Shown: positions 7,793 through 17,190, counted from the first letter of the stretch. The stretch is 64,000 bases of DNA from Brevundimonas sp. NIBR11 (GCF_027912535.1 NZ_CP115465.1:1282001-1346000); one strand, 5' to 3'. A program made the numbers and translations. The notes: generated by a model from the sequence alone, not told the origin.

Positions 7793-9199
7793 CTAGAACA
7801 GTACGGCCGGATTCATGATCCGCTGGGGATCGATGGCCTTGCGGATCGCCTGCATGGTCGCGATCTCGAGCGGCGTCTTGTAGCGGCGGGCCTCGTCGGT
7901 CTTCAGCCGGCCCAGACCGTGCTCGGCCGAGATCGAGCCTTGATAGCGCGCGACCACGTCATGGACGACCTTCGACCCGGCCTCCCAGCGACCCAGGAAG
8001 GTCGGCAGATCGCCGCCTGGCGGGCACAGGATGTCATAGTGCATATTGCCGTCGCCGACATGACCGAAAGCCGAGACGCGGGCGCCGGGCTCGAAGGCTT
8101 CGACGGCCGCCGTCGCCTCGTTGAGGAAGTCGGCGATGCGGCTGACGGGCACGGAGACGTCGTGCTTCCAGCCGCCGCCCTCGGGCCGCTGGGCCGCCGA
8201 CTGCTCCTCGCGCAGCTTCCAGAAGTCACGGACCTGGGTCTCATTCTGGGCGATGGCGGCGTCGGTGATCAGGTCCTCTTCGAAGGCGGCCGTCAGGATG
8301 CGCTCCATCCCGGCTTCGGCCGCACCCGGCTCGCCCGAGGTCAGTTCGATCAGGACATACCAAGGCTGGACGCTGTCCAGAGGCTCACGGACGCCGGGGA
8401 TGTGCTTGAGGGCAAACTCGACGCCGATCCGCTTCATCAGCTCGAACGCCTCGACCCCGCCGCCGGTCTCGGCCTTGGCGCGGGCCAGAAGCTGGATGGC
8501 GGAATGAGCATTAGCCAAACCCACGACGGCCGTCGCGCGGCTGCGCATGATCGGGAACAGCTTGAGGGTCGCGGCCGTGACGACGCCCAGGGTGCCCTCG
8601 GCGCCGATCAGCAGCTGCTTCAGGTCGTAGCCGGTGTTGTCCTTCCGCAGCCGCTTCAGACCGTGGAAGACCTGACCATCCGGCATGACGGCCTCCAGGC
8701 CCAGCACGAGGTCCCGCATCATGCCGTAGCGCAGGACGGCCGTGCCGCCGGCATTGGTGGAAATGACGCCGCCTACGGTCGCCGTGCCCTCGGCTGCGAG
8801 GCTGAGAGGAAAGAAGCGGTCGGCTTTGGCGGCCAGTTGCTGAGCTTCCAGCAGGGTGATGCCGGCCTCGACAGTCATCGCATCGTCGAGCGGAGTGATA
8901 TCGCGCACGGCCCGTAGACGACGGGTCGTCAGCAGGACCTCGCCGAACGGCACCTGGCCCCCGACCAGCCCCGTGCCGCCGCCCTGGGTCACGATGGCGA
9001 CGCCGCGCCGTGCGCAGATTTCGACTGCGCGCGCGACCTCGGCCGTCGTGCCCGGGGTCAGCATCAGGGGCGTGTTCCCCTGCCACCTGTTGCGCCATTC
9101 GGTGAGCGAGGGAGCGATCTCGAAGGGGTCCTGGGTCCAGCTCGACGGGCCGAGCGCGGCTTTCAATTCGTCGAGGGCGTCGGGGGAGGGGGAGACCAT
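7793..9199 (-). CDS. FAD-binding oxidoreductase, D-2-hydroxyacid dehydrogenase (GlcD/DLD family)
   Basis: A 468-residue flavoenzyme with an N-terminal FAD_binding_4 domain (VTQGGGTGLVGGQVPFG, then GGVISTNAGGTAVLRYGMMRD) and a C-terminal FAD-oxidase domain. The latter carries AFGHVGDGNMHYD and SAEHGLGRLK, whose histidines belong to the active and metal site. D-lactate or D-2-hydroxyglutarate are likely substrates; the family members are hard to separate by eye. I start at the ATG at 9199 because upstream in-frame codons run into the divergent NUDIX gene. The 60-base divergent region must hold both promoters. Confidence 0.85.
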   Translation of the reverse strand: MVSPSPDALDELKAALGPSSWTQDPFEIAPSLTEWRNRWQGNTPLMLTPGTTAEVARAVEICARRGVAIVTQGGGTGLVGGQVPFGEVLLTTRRLRAVRDITPLDDAMTVEAGITLLEAQQLAAKADRFFPLSLAAEGTATVGGVISTNAGGTAVLRYGMMRDLVLGLEAVMPDGQVFHGLKRLRKDNTGYDLKQLLIGAEGTLGVVTAATLKLFPIMRSRATAVVGLANAHSAIQLLARAKAETGGGVEAFELMKRIGVEFALKHIPGVREPLDSVQPWYVLIELTSGEPGAAEAGMERILTAAFEEDLITDAAIAQNETQVRDFWKLREEQSAAQRPEGGGWKHDVSVPVSRIADFLNEATAAVEAFEPGARVSAFGHVGDGNMHYDILCPPGGDLPTFLGRWEAGSKVVHDVVARYQGSISAEHGLGRLKTDEARRYKTPLEIATMQAIRKAIDPQRIMNPAVLF

Positions 9200-9259
9200 A
9201 CGGTCTTGTCTCAAAGCGTCGCCGTCCGCGCCACCCAAAAGAGGCGTTAGGCTGGTCTC

Positions 9260-9694
9260 ATGATCGATTCTTCGATGACGCCCGTTCCCGCCGTCGGCGT
9301 CGTCTGCCTCAAGGGCGACGAGGTCCTGCTCATCCGGCGCGGCAAGCCGCCGCGAATGGGCGAATGGAGCCTTCCTGGCGGCCGGATCGAGGCCGGTGAG
9401 CGGGCGGTGGATGCGGCGCTGCGCGAGCTCGGCGAAGAGACCGGGATCACCGCACGGATCATTGGTTTGATCGATGTGGTCGACGGCATCTTCCCTGAAG
9501 CGGGTCGGCACTATGTCTTGATCGACTATGTCGCCGAGTGGACCGGCGGAGTTCCGATCGCGGCCGACGACGCCGCGGAGGCCGCCTTCATGTCGGTCGA
9601 AGCCGCGATGCTGGCGGTCGCCTGGGACCAGACGCGACGAATCATCGGTGCGGCCGTTGCGTCGCGTGCGACTGAGCCATCCCGCAGATCGTGA
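9260..9694 (+). CDS. NUDIX hydrolase
   Basis: A 144-residue protein with a complete NUDIX box beginning at Gly41, followed by Glu47 and REL-EE at residues 55-60. This box binds the metal that hydrolyses a nucleoside diphosphate linked to another group. The N-terminal strand TPVPAVGVVCLKGDEVLLIRRGKPP resembles ADP-ribose pyrophosphatase-like members, but the substrate cannot be assigned. Divergently transcribed from the FAD oxidoreductase gene 60 bases away. Confidence 0.88.
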   Translation: MIDSSMTPVPAVGVVCLKGDEVLLIRRGKPPRMGEWSLPGGRIEAGERAVDAALRELGEETGITARIIGLIDVVDGIFPEAGRHYVLIDYVAEWTGGVPIAADDAAEAAFMSVEAAMLAVAWDQTRRIIGAAVASRATEPSRRS

Positions 9695-9960
9695 TAGCCC
9701 GCTGTCGGGCGCGGCGTCGAAATGCCTCGTGACGCGCCCACCGACTTCAGCGCGACGGGGCGCTCGGCATCGACTTCTGCATGGACGGCTCTAAGCCGAC
9801 AGCGAGGAGCTGGCGTGGCCTGCTGAAGGGATCGTCAGGTCCCGTCACTTAACCTCGTGTGCTGCAAAGCCGACACATTTTCGGGACGGCCCGGGCGATT
9901 CCGGTCAGGGCCGCTCTTTTGAACTTCGGTCGGCATCCCGCCGACTTTGGGGGACTGCGA

Positions 9961-10407
9961 ATGAAGACGACACTTTTCCTGGCGGCCTCGGCCGCCACCA
10001 TCCTGTTCGCGACGGGCGCTTCGGCCCAGGCGACCATGACCGTCACCAACGATGGCGAAGTCGCCATCGTCGGCCTGGCCATCTCGGGCGAGTCGAACGA
10101 CGACTTCGGCGACAACCTGCTCGACGAAGAAATCGCCCCGGGCGCAGGCGTTGAAGTAACCTTCGACGTCGGCGACGACTGCGTCCAGGACGTCCAGGCG
10201 ACCTACGAAGACGGCGACACCGAAGAAGTGATGGGGGTCGACCTCTGCGCCGGCGGCGGCTTCGAAGTCGAGGACGAAGATGGTCCGGGCGACGGTGACG
10301 ATGAGGATGAAGAAGACGAGGACGACTCGGACGACGAGGACGAGGACGAAGAAGACGAGGAAGAAGACGAAGACGAGGAAGAAGAAGACGAGGAAGAAGA
10401 GGAGTAA
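9961..10407 (+). CDS. Exported protein with a long Asp/Glu tail
   Basis: A 148-residue protein I do not recognise. Residues 1-22 form a clear Sec signal peptide ending GASAQA. A small beta-rich domain follows (about residues 23-100), with two cysteines (in DDCVQDV and DLCAGG) that could form a disulfide. The last 45 or so residues are almost only Asp and Glu. The tail is encoded by GAA, GAG and GAC codons, making a near-pure purine tract. It may bind Ca2+ or other cations, or act as a polyanionic surface protein. The 266-base region upstream shows no gene. A slipin/NfeD operon follows after 123 bases. Confidence 0.8.
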   Translation: MKTTLFLAASAATILFATGASAQATMTVTNDGEVAIVGLAISGESNDDFGDNLLDEEIAPGAGVEVTFDVGDDCVQDVQATYEDGDTEEVMGVDLCAGGGFEVEDEDGPGDGDDEDEEDEDDSDDEDEDEEDEEEDEDEEEEDEEEEE

Positions 10408-10530
10408 TCTTCCGAACCGCCTTTGCACGACGCGGCGGCTCCCGAGGGGGGCCGCCGTTTTCGTTTGCGGCTCCGGTTTCCGTGGCGCGGCGATGCGGGT
10501 CGGGTTAGCCTCGAACCAGGAGGATTCCGG

Positions 10531-11502
10531 ATGCCCTATTTCGCCGTCGTGTTGCTGGTGTTCGCAGTGATATTCGTCTTCAGCATCGTCAAGATCGTCC
10601 CTCAGGGTCGAGAGCTGACCGTCGAGCGGTTCGGGAAATACACCAAGACCCTGAAACCCGGCATCAGCATCCTGATTCCCTTCGTGGAGCGGATCGGCCG
10701 GCGGATGAACATGATGGAGCAGGTCCTGGACGTGCCCCAGCAGGAGGTGATCACCAAGGACAACGCCATGGTGAAGGTGGACGCCATCGTCTTCATCCAA
10801 GTGATGGATGCGCCGAGCGCCGCCTACCGGGTCGAGAACCTGCCCTATGCGATCACCCAGCTGTGCTCGACCAATCTGCGCACCGTGGTCGGGTCGATGG
10901 ACCTGGACGAGGTTCTGTTCCAGAGGGACAACATCAACTCGCGCCTGCTGACCGTGATCGACGCGGCGACCGAGCCGTGGGGCGTCAAGGTCAACCGAAT
11001 CGAGATCAAGGACCTGACCCCGCCCGTAGACATCACCAACGCCATGGCGCGCCAGATGAAGGCCGAGCGCGAACGCCGCGCCGTGATCACCGAGGCCGAG
11101 GGCGAGAAGCAGGCCGCCATCGCTCGCGCCGAGGGCGCCAAGCAGGCGGCCATTCTGGAATCGGAAGGCCGCAAGGAGGCCGCCTTCCGCGACGCCGAGG
11201 CTCGGGAACGGGCTGCCGAGGCCGAGGCCAAGGCGACGGCCATGGTGTCGGAGGCGATCGCGCGCGGCGACGTCAACGCGATCAACTACTTCGTCGCCCA
11301 GAAGTATGTGGAGGCCTTCGCGGAACTGGCGCGCAACCCGACCCAGAAGACCGTCATCGTGCCGGCCGAGATGGGAAGTCTTGTCGGGACCATCGCCGGA
11401 ATCGGCGAACTGGTCGGTCTGGCCAAGGACCAGCAGCAGGCCCCGTCTCCGCGTGCGGCCCAGACACGCGCCAGCCGCGCCGCCGTTCCGCCGACCGAAT
11501 GA
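10531..11502 (+). CDS. SPFH/Band 7 slipin (stomatin-like, QmcA-type)
   Basis: A 323-residue membrane-anchored scaffold. Residues 1-20 form the single transmembrane anchor. The SPFH domain follows (VPQGRELTVERFGKYTKTLKPG to about residue 190), and a long Ala/Glu/Lys/Arg coiled coil spans about 175-245. The start is chosen at the ATG preceded by AGGAGG (10519-10524), which leaves the hydrophobic anchor at the very N-terminus. SPFH proteins form ring-like membrane microdomains and modulate proteases. The NfeD partner gene follows after 14 bases, the standard slipin-NfeD pairing. Confidence 0.92.
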   Translation: MPYFAVVLLVFAVIFVFSIVKIVPQGRELTVERFGKYTKTLKPGISILIPFVERIGRRMNMMEQVLDVPQQEVITKDNAMVKVDAIVFIQVMDAPSAAYRVENLPYAITQLCSTNLRTVVGSMDLDEVLFQRDNINSRLLTVIDAATEPWGVKVNRIEIKDLTPPVDITNAMARQMKAERERRAVITEAEGEKQAAIARAEGAKQAAILESEGRKEAAFRDAEARERAAEAEAKATAMVSEAIARGDVNAINYFVAQKYVEAFAELARNPTQKTVIVPAEMGSLVGTIAGIGELVGLAKDQQQAPSPRAAQTRASRAAVPPTE

Positions 11503-11516
11503 CGGAGCTCTGAGCC

Positions 11517-11978
11517 ATGGAAGCGCTTCAGGACCTGTACGCGTCACAGCCATTCTGGATATGGCTGGCGGTCGGAGTTCTTCTACTGGCCGTCGAGGCG
11601 GCATTGTCCACCGAGTGGCTGCTCTGGCCGGCGGTCGCGGCGGGCGTCGTCGCGGTCCTGACGGCTCTGGGTCTGCGGATGGGTCTCGCCGTCGAGGTCG
11701 GGATCTTCGCGACCCTGACCGTCCTGGCCACGGCCCTGTCGCGACAATTGATCCAACGGGTCAATCCGTCAGACCATCCCGACGTCAACGATCGCGACGC
11801 GCGACTGGTCGGTCAGCGGGCCAGGGTGGTGCAACCCTTCGTCGGCGGACGCGGACGGGTGTTCGTCTCGGGCGCGGAATGGGCGGCTCTGATCGAGGGC
11901 GAGTCCCCGCCCGTGGGCGACAGCGTCGTCGTCGATCGCTTGGAAGGATCGTCGCTCAGGGTCAGACGCGAGGGCTGA
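11517..11978 (+). CDS. NfeD family membrane protein
   Basis: A 153-residue protein with about three transmembrane helices (residues 15-80) followed by the C-terminal NfeD OB-fold, visible as DARLVGQRARVVQPFVGGRGRV and ending in a basic strand. It lacks the ClpP-like protease domain of long NfeD proteins, so it is the short NfeD1b type that works with slipins. Fourteen bases separate it from the slipin gene. Its stop is three bases from the end of a convergent gene. Confidence 0.9.
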   Translation: MEALQDLYASQPFWIWLAVGVLLLAVEAALSTEWLLWPAVAAGVVAVLTALGLRMGLAVEVGIFATLTVLATALSRQLIQRVNPSDHPDVNDRDARLVGQRARVVQPFVGGRGRVFVSGAEWAALIEGESPPVGDSVVVDRLEGSSLRVRREG

Positions 11979-11981
11979 TCT

Positions 11982-12581
11982 TCAGCTCATCCCCGCCACG
12001 GCGCTGACCGCGTCGCGGCAGGATGCCGAAGCGGTGTTCAGCAGGTCGGTCTCCTCGCCCGCCAGCCGCGTCAAACCAGCGACGTCCTGCGCCGTGACGA
12101 CGCCGGCGTCGAGCACCTCGACCTGCTTGTTGTAGAGCTCGACCCGCTTCTCGCTGGCCGCGTAGGCGGCGTCGCTGATCTCGTCGGGGAAAACCATCGT
12201 CATCTGGAGATACTGTTGGTAGATCGATGTCGATATCGCATCGCCGGCCTCCAGGCGGGCGGTGATCTCGGCGCGTGTGTCGTCATCGATCGGACCGGCG
12301 GTCAGGGCCGCGGCCTTTTCGCTGTCTGACGCGGCGCGGGCGGTCAACTCGCTGAACTGCAGACAGGTCGAAAGCTGGGTCTCGAAGATCTTCTGTTTCG
12401 CCGCCGTGCGCGACACGTCAAGCGCTTGGACCGCCGTGAACATCGAGGCGGCCGCCACGATAATCGCGGAGATCGCGGACACCGTGGCGATGGTGCCTTC
12501 CACGGACACACGCTGGGTCTTGGGCGGAGGGGCGTCGGCATGCGCGTCTGGTTCGGGCGGAATCGGGGTCAGGTCGGTCAT
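11982..12581 (-). CDS. Single-pass membrane protein of unknown function
   Basis: A 199-residue protein I do not recognise. It has a proline-rich cytosolic N-terminus, one transmembrane helix at about residues 28-52 and a helical periplasmic part with two cysteines (STCLQF and ASCRDAV). The ATG at 12581 is preferred to an upstream start at 12617 because it leaves a normal N-terminus before the membrane segment. It follows rnhA on the same strand with a 63-base gap and faces the NfeD gene tail to tail. Confidence 0.65.
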   Translation of the reverse strand: MTDLTPIPPEPDAHADAPPPKTQRVSVEGTIATVSAISAIIVAAASMFTAVQALDVSRTAAKQKIFETQLSTCLQFSELTARAASDSEKAAALTAGPIDDDTRAEITARLEAGDAISTSIYQQYLQMTMVFPDEISDAAYAASEKRVELYNKQVEVLDAGVVTAQDVAGLTRLAGEETDLLNTASASCRDAVSAVAGMS

Positions 12582-12644
12582 GGGCGAACCTAGAGCCTCT
12601 CCAGAGCTTTGCGGCAAGACTGACCGCGACAGCGTCGGAAACCG

Positions 12645-13091
12645 TCAGGGTTTGGCAGCGCGCATCCGCTCGATGCCGAGATTGGCCAACTGGTCGGCGC
12701 GTTCGTTGAGCGCATGGCCGGCATGCCCCTTGACCCAGTGCCATTTCACCTCGTGACGGGCGCGGGCGACGTCGAGACGTTTCCACAGATCGTCGTTCTT
12801 GACTGGCTTCTTGTCCGCCGTCTTCCATCCTCGGGCCTTCCAGCCGTGAATCCAGCCGGTGATGCCGTCCATCACGTATTTGCTGTCGGTGTGGAGATCG
12901 ATCTTGCAGGGCCGCGTGAGGGCTTCCAGCGCCATGATGGCGGCGGTCAGTTCCATGCGGTTGTTGGTGGTCAGTGGCTCGCCGCCGCACAGCTCCTTGG
13001 TCTTGCCCTGGGCCTGGAGGATGGCGCCCCAGCCGCCGGGACCCGGATTGCCCTTGCAGGCGCCGTCGGTGTGGATCGTGACGTGACTCAT
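12645..13091 (-). CDS. rnhA: Ribonuclease HI
   Basis: A 148-residue enzyme that degrades the RNA strand of RNA-DNA hybrids in R-loops and Okazaki primers. The acidic active site is visible: the first Asp in [17 protein letters not shown], the Glu in NNRMELTA, the third in LHTDSKYV and the last in NERADQLA. The basic handle region ([21 protein letters not shown]) is present, as in E. coli RNase HI. Length is normal. Divergent from tatA. Confidence 0.95.
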   Translation of the reverse strand: MSHVTIHTDGACKGNPGPGGWGAILQAQGKTKELCGGEPLTTNNRMELTAAIMALEALTRPCKIDLHTDSKYVMDGITGWIHGWKARGWKTADKKPVKNDDLWKRLDVARARHEVKWHWVKGHAGHALNERADQLANLGIERMRAAKP

Positions 13092-13195
13092 TCGCGCGGA
13101 CTTACAGCTTCCCTTGGCGCGTCGCCATCCGCTGGACTATAGGAGCGGTATGTTTGACGCGGGTCGCTTTCGGCCCGTTCGAGGAGACCGTTTCC

Positions 13196-13411
13196 GTGGG
13201 CAGCTTCAGCATCTGGCATTGGGCCATCGTCATCGTCGTCGCCGCCCTGCTGTTCGGCGGCAAGGGCAAGATCTCGGGCCTGATGGGCGACGCCGCCAAG
13301 GGCATCAAGGCCTTCCGCGAAGGCCTCAAAGACGACGACAAGGCCGGTCCTTCCGAGGGCGTATCCAGCCTGCCGCGCACTGACGCGGAAAAGGAAGAGC
13401 TGAAGCGCTAG
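13196..13411 (+). CDS. tatA: Sec-independent protein translocase subunit TatA
   Basis: A 71-residue protein that forms the pore-like oligomer of the twin-arginine pathway for folded proteins. It begins [22 protein letters not shown], with the short transmembrane helix, the FGG hinge and then an amphipathic helix ([15 protein letters not shown]). The GTG at 13196 is chosen because it gives the conserved TatA N-terminus and has GAGGAGA at a suitable distance; a TTG at 13154 would add 14 atypical residues. First gene of a tatABC operon. Likely users in this window are the msrB and 39565 products, which have RR-type signals. Confidence 0.94.
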   Translation: MGSFSIWHWAIVIVVAALLFGGKGKISGLMGDAAKGIKAFREGLKDDDKAGPSEGVSSLPRTDAEKEELKR

Positions 13412-13437
13412 GTTTGCATCTCGAAAGAGCCTGACGC

Positions 13438-13980
13438 ATGGGCGGCCTCGGCCCCGGGATCGGGGGCCTCGAATATCTCGTGATCGGCATTGTGGCGCTC
13501 GTGGTCGTCGGACCCGAGCGGCTGCCTGGAATGTTGCGCCAGCTTGGCAAGATGGTCGCCAAGGCGCGTGGAATGGCCAACGAGTTCCGCGCCAGTTTCG
13601 AGGACATGGCCCGGCAGTCGGAGCTCGACGAGCTGCGCAAGGAGGTCCAGGCGCTGCGTGACGGCCAGGGTCCGGTGGGGCAGGGGATGGTCAGACTTGG
13701 CGACGAGGCCAACGCCGCGTTCAAGGACATCAAGGCCGAACTGGAAGCCCCCGCCTATGTCGAGGCGCCGCCGCGCGCGGTGATGCTGGACCAGCCTGAG
13801 TTTCCCGAGCCGGCGCTCGCCGTCGAGGTTGCGGCGCCGGTGAAGACACCCAAGCCGAAGACCAAAGCCAGAGGTGCGACCGAATCCGCGACAACGGCGT
13901 CGTCGAAGCCGCGCGCCGAAACGGCTGTTGCGAAAGCGGGCAAGCCTCGCGCGCCGCGTAAACCCAAGACCGCTCCATGA
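13438..13980 (+). CDS. tatB: Sec-independent protein translocase subunit TatB
   Basis: A 180-residue protein with the TatB N-terminus MGGLGPGIGGLEYLVIGIVALVVVGPERLP, where the Glu in the membrane segment and the GPERLP hinge are diagnostic. An amphipathic helix (LGKMVAKARGMANEFRASFEDM) and a long, Ala/Pro/Lys-rich C-terminal tail follow. TatB with TatC recognises twin-arginine signal peptides. Its stop overlaps the tatC start by four bases (ATGA), so translation is probably coupled. Confidence 0.95.
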   Translation: MGGLGPGIGGLEYLVIGIVALVVVGPERLPGMLRQLGKMVAKARGMANEFRASFEDMARQSELDELRKEVQALRDGQGPVGQGMVRLGDEANAAFKDIKAELEAPAYVEAPPRAVMLDQPEFPEPALAVEVAAPVKTPKPKTKARGATESATTASSKPRAETAVAKAGKPRAPRKPKTAP

Positions 13981-14861
13981 CCGACCGCGACGAGGCCGAG
14001 ATCGAGGCGTCGCGGGCGCCGTTGATGGATCACCTGATCGAGCTGCGCGGGCGGCTCATGTGGTCAGTTGCTGCCTTCATCCTCGCCTTCATCCTGTGCT
14101 TCTTCTTCGCCGCCCAGTTGCAGATCGAACTGATCAAGCCTTTCCAGGCGGCGGCGGCTGTCCATGCTGCGGCCGTGGCCAAGGGCGAGCACGGCAACCC
14201 GCTGGACCTTCTGCAGATCACCGCAGGGCTGAAGCCCTTCCCGCCCGGCGGGTTGGCGGCGGTTCAACTGATCGCCACCGCGCCCCTGGAGCAACTCTTC
14301 ACCAAGATGAAGATCGCCGGCTTCGGCGCCATCGTCCTGGCCTTCCCCGTCCTGGCCTACCAGCTCTACGCTTTCGTGGCGCCGGGTCTCTATCGCAACG
14401 AGAAAGGCGCCTTCCTGCCATTCCTGATCGCGACGCCGGTGATGTTCTGTCTCGGCGGAGCGCTGGTCTATTACGTGATGCTGCCGTTCGTGATGCTGTT
14501 CTCGCTGAGCCAGCAGATCTCGAGCGAGGGCATCACGGTCCTGTTGACAACGAAGATCTCGGACTACCTGAACCTGGTAACCTCGCTGATCCTGGCGTTC
14601 GGCCTGTGCTTCCAGTTGCCGGTCGTGACGACCCTGCTGGGGATGGCCGGGCTGATCAGTTCCAAGCTCATGAGCGAGGGACGTCGTTATGCGATCGTAG
14701 CCGTGGTCGTGCTGGCCGCCGTGGTCACGCCGCCGGATCCCATCAGCCAGCTGATGCTCGCGATCCCGCTGGTGCTTCTGTACGAAATTTCGATCTGGTG
14801 CGTGCGCCTGATCGAACTCCGTCGCAAGACGGACGAGGACGCCGATGTGCTGGCTGCCTGA
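13977..14861 (+). CDS. tatC: Sec-independent protein translocase subunit TatC
   Basis: A 294-residue protein with six transmembrane segments. The N-terminus MDHLIELRGRLMWS carries the conserved signal-peptide contact, and the later FPVLAYQLYAFVAPGLYRNEK is the family signature with its conserved acidic residue. TatC is the receptor for twin-arginine precursors. A periplasmic loop of about 45 residues with a Gly/Pro-rich section (residues 75-100) is longer than in E. coli. The four-base overlap with tatB places it last in the operon. Confidence 0.95.
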   Translation: MTDRDEAEIEASRAPLMDHLIELRGRLMWSVAAFILAFILCFFFAAQLQIELIKPFQAAAAVHAAAVAKGEHGNPLDLLQITAGLKPFPPGGLAAVQLIATAPLEQLFTKMKIAGFGAIVLAFPVLAYQLYAFVAPGLYRNEKGAFLPFLIATPVMFCLGGALVYYVMLPFVMLFSLSQQISSEGITVLLTTKISDYLNLVTSLILAFGLCFQLPVVTTLLGMAGLISSKLMSEGRRYAIVAVVVLAAVVTPPDPISQLMLAIPLVLLYEISIWCVRLIELRRKTDEDADVLAA

Positions 14862-14954
14862 TCAGACCGGCGTCGCATATAACTTTTGGCATACTCGCCT
14901 GGCGAGAACGTACCCATTAGGGGTTGAGTAAGCGTGGCCTGAGAGGCAGCGTTC

Positions 14955-15158
14955 ATGGGACCTCTGCGCACTATCCGTACCGCCGACGACTGCAGGGAGC
15001 GGGCGCGTCAATTCTTCGCCCTGGCCGTGGCCGAGGATGACCTTGAGCAGCGCGAGGCCTGGCTGGTGCAGGGCGAGCGATGGATGCAGCGATGGCGTTA
15101 CTGGACGCCGTCCCAGAATGTCATCGACCACGACAGCGGCTTCTACCGTGGGGCGTAG
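14955..15158 (+). CDS. Small conserved-looking protein of unknown function
   Basis: A 67-residue soluble protein rich in Trp, Arg and acidic residues, with an alpha-helical pattern (DDCRERARQFFALAVAEDDLEQREAWL split over two helices). No domain is recognised. A perfect 13-base palindrome CTCGCCTGGCGAG (14894-14906) lies about 50 bases upstream and could be an operator. The last 16 bases overlap the 3' end of the BLUF gene on the other strand. The start at 14955 is the first ATG; the SD is weak. Confidence 0.6.
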   Translation: MGPLRTIRTADDCRERARQFFALAVAEDDLEQREAWLVQGERWMQRWRYWTPSQNVIDHDSGFYRGA

Positions 15159-15571
15159 CCGCCGGCCGATCGCCTGAACTCGCGGACCATGGTCAGGAGC
15201 GCCTGGCGATAGGCGGGGGCGTGGCGACGGCGATCGGCGACGAGCTTGGCGACGATGGTCCGCGTCGCGGGTGTCTGGGTCGGGAAAAGCATCGACCACT
15301 CCGGAAAGGCGCGCTCGCGGATCGTCATCCGGTCCAGCACATTGATGTCGTCGTGGCGCGGGTCGTGATGCAGCCGATCCATCAGCCAGTCCAGGGCTTC
15401 GGTCTGCGCCTCGAGAATCTGGATGAACTGGTCGCCGGAATATGTGAGGGCGCCGGTGATCCCGAGCTCGCTGTTGTTGCGTGACGACACCTCCATGATG
15501 TCGGCGACGTGGAGCGGCGTTGTGAGCGGGACGGTCGAGGTGCTGACATAGACGAGTTGTTCAATCGACAT
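15143..15571 (-). CDS. BLUF-domain blue-light photoreceptor
   Basis: A 142-residue short BLUF protein. The flavin site is complete: Tyr8 in LVYVSTS, Asn32 in SSRNNSELGITGAL, Gln51 in FIQILEA, and the WSM segment near residue 93 that holds the conserved Trp/Met. In this family FAD excitation rearranges the Gln-Tyr hydrogen bonds. There is no GGDEF, EAL or cyclase domain; only about 45 extra residues follow the fold, as in short PixD/BlrB proteins that signal by protein contact. Orphan gene, tail overlapping the small gene at 14955. No partner is obvious nearby. Confidence 0.92.
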   Translation of the reverse strand: MSIEQLVYVSTSTVPLTTPLHVADIMEVSSRNNSELGITGALTYSGDQFIQILEAQTEALDWLMDRLHHDPRHDDINVLDRMTIRERAFPEWSMLFPTQTPATRTIVAKLVADRRRHAPAYRQALLTMVREFRRSAGGYAPR

Positions 15572-15726
15572 GAGGGGCTCAGGACCGGGACATCCGGCGG
15601 ACGGGCGTTCTCGCCAAACGCTGTCAACGCAGCCTTGAAACTCTTGGTGAATCCGGGACCGGGACGGATTTCTCGAACCAAAGTTATATGGTTGGCCGCC
15701 GAATTTTCGGCGCCCGGAACGACAGA

Positions 15727-15754
15727 GGCGCCGGACGGTCTCCCGTCCGGCGCC
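15727..15754 (-). terminator. Probable glnA terminator hairpin
   Basis: A perfect 12-bp stem GGCGCCGGACGG / CCGTCCGGCGCC with a four-base loop lies 27 bases beyond the glnA stop. Only a weak T-run follows on the minus strand, so termination may be partial. Confidence 0.55.
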
Positions 15755-15780
15755 CCGATGCCGTCAGCCGATCGGATCGA

Positions 15781-17190
15781 TCAGCAGCTGTAGTACATGT
15801 CGAACTCGACCGGGTGCGGATGGAGGGCCAGGCGCATGACCTCTTCCATCTTCAACTCGATGTAGCTGTCGATGAAGTCGTCATCCATGACGCCGCCCTT
15901 CTTGAGGAAGGCGCGGTCCTTGTCGAGATTCTCCAGGGCTTCCTTGAGCGAGCCGCAGACCTCGGGGATCGAGCCGCGCTCTTCCGGCGGCAGGTCGTAG
16001 AGGTTCTTGTCGGCGGGGCCGCCCGGATCGATCTGGTTCTCGATCCCGTCGAGGCCGGCCATCAGCAGGGCCACGAAGGTCAGATAGGGGTTGCCCATCG
16101 GGTCGGGGAAGCGGGCTTCCAGACGCTTGGCCTTGGGCGAGGTCGTGTGCGGGATGCGGATCGAGGCCGAACGGTTGCGGGCCGAATAGGCCAGCTTCAC
16201 CGGGGCTTCGTAGCCGGGCACCAGGCGCTTGTAGGAGTTGGTGGTCGAGTTTGCGAAGGCGTTGATGGCCTTGGCGTGTTTGATGATGCCGCCGATGTAC
16301 CACAGACACTCTTGCGAGAGGCCGGCGTACTTGTCGCCGGCGAACTGGGGCTTGCCGTCCTTCCAGATCGACATGTGGACGTGCATGCCCGAGCCGTTGT
16401 CGGCGAACATGGGCTTGGCCATGAAGGTCGCCGACTTGCCGTAGGCCGCCGCCACGTTGTGGATCACGTACTTATAGAGCTGGAGTCGGTCGGCCATGGT
16501 CAGCAGGTCCGAGAACTTCAGACCCAGTTCGTGCTGGGCCGGGGCCACCTCGTGGTGGTGCTTCTCGGGGTTGAGACCCAGGTCGCGCATGACGCCCAGC
16601 ATCTCGCCGCGCAGGTCCTGGCCCGAGTCGACCGGGTTGACCGGGAAATAGCCGCCCTTGGGCCCAGGGCGGTGGCCCATGTTGCCCTCGGTGTATTCCG
16701 AGCCCGTGTTGGCCGGCAGCTCGATCGAGTCATAGCTGTAGCCGGTGTTGTGGGGCTGGGTGTTCCAGCGGACGTCGTCGAAGATGAAGAACTCGGCTTC
16801 CGGGCCGAAGAAAACCTGGTCGCCCACGCCGGAGGCCTGGACGTAGCTGAGGGCCTTCTTGGCCATCGAACGGCTGTCGCGATTGTAGGGTTCGCCCGTG
16901 TCCGGGTTCATCACGTCGCAGAACAGGAACATCGTGGTCTGCTGGTAGAAGGGATCGATGTAGGCCGTCGTCAGGTCCGGCATCAGCAGCATGTCGGACT
17001 CATTGATCGCCTTCCAGCCGGCGATCGAGGAGCCGTCGAACATCGTGCCCTCTTCGAGGAACTCCTCGTCGACGAGGTCGACGTCAAACGTGACGTGCTG
17101 CAGGCGACCCTTGGTGTCGGTAAAACGGACATCGACGTACTTCACGTCCTTGTCCTTGATCTCCTGCAGGATTTTTTTGGCGGCGCTCAT
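15781..17190 (-). CDS. glnA: Glutamine synthetase, type I
   Basis: A 469-residue enzyme that makes glutamine from glutamate, ammonia and ATP. Key segments are FDGSSIAGW near residue 50, the metal/ATP region [24 protein letters not shown], and the adenylylation-site context NLYDLPPEE, whose Tyr is the target of GlnE. This marks the GSI-beta form regulated by reversible adenylylation. It lies 55 bases downstream of glnB on the same strand, the classical alphaproteobacterial glnBA operon. Confidence 0.97.
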   Translation of the reverse strand: MSAAKKILQEIKDKDVKYVDVRFTDTKGRLQHVTFDVDLVDEEFLEEGTMFDGSSIAGWKAINESDMLLMPDLTTAYIDPFYQQTTMFLFCDVMNPDTGEPYNRDSRSMAKKALSYVQASGVGDQVFFGPEAEFFIFDDVRWNTQPHNTGYSYDSIELPANTGSEYTEGNMGHRPGPKGGYFPVNPVDSGQDLRGEMLGVMRDLGLNPEKHHHEVAPAQHELGLKFSDLLTMADRLQLYKYVIHNVAAAYGKSATFMAKPMFADNGSGMHVHMSIWKDGKPQFAGDKYAGLSQECLWYIGGIIKHAKAINAFANSTTNSYKRLVPGYEAPVKLAYSARNRSASIRIPHTTSPKAKRLEARFPDPMGNPYLTFVALLMAGLDGIENQIDPGGPADKNLYDLPPEERGSIPEVCGSLKEALENLDKDRAFLKKGGVMDDDFIDSYIELKMEEVMRLALHPHPVEFDMYYSC

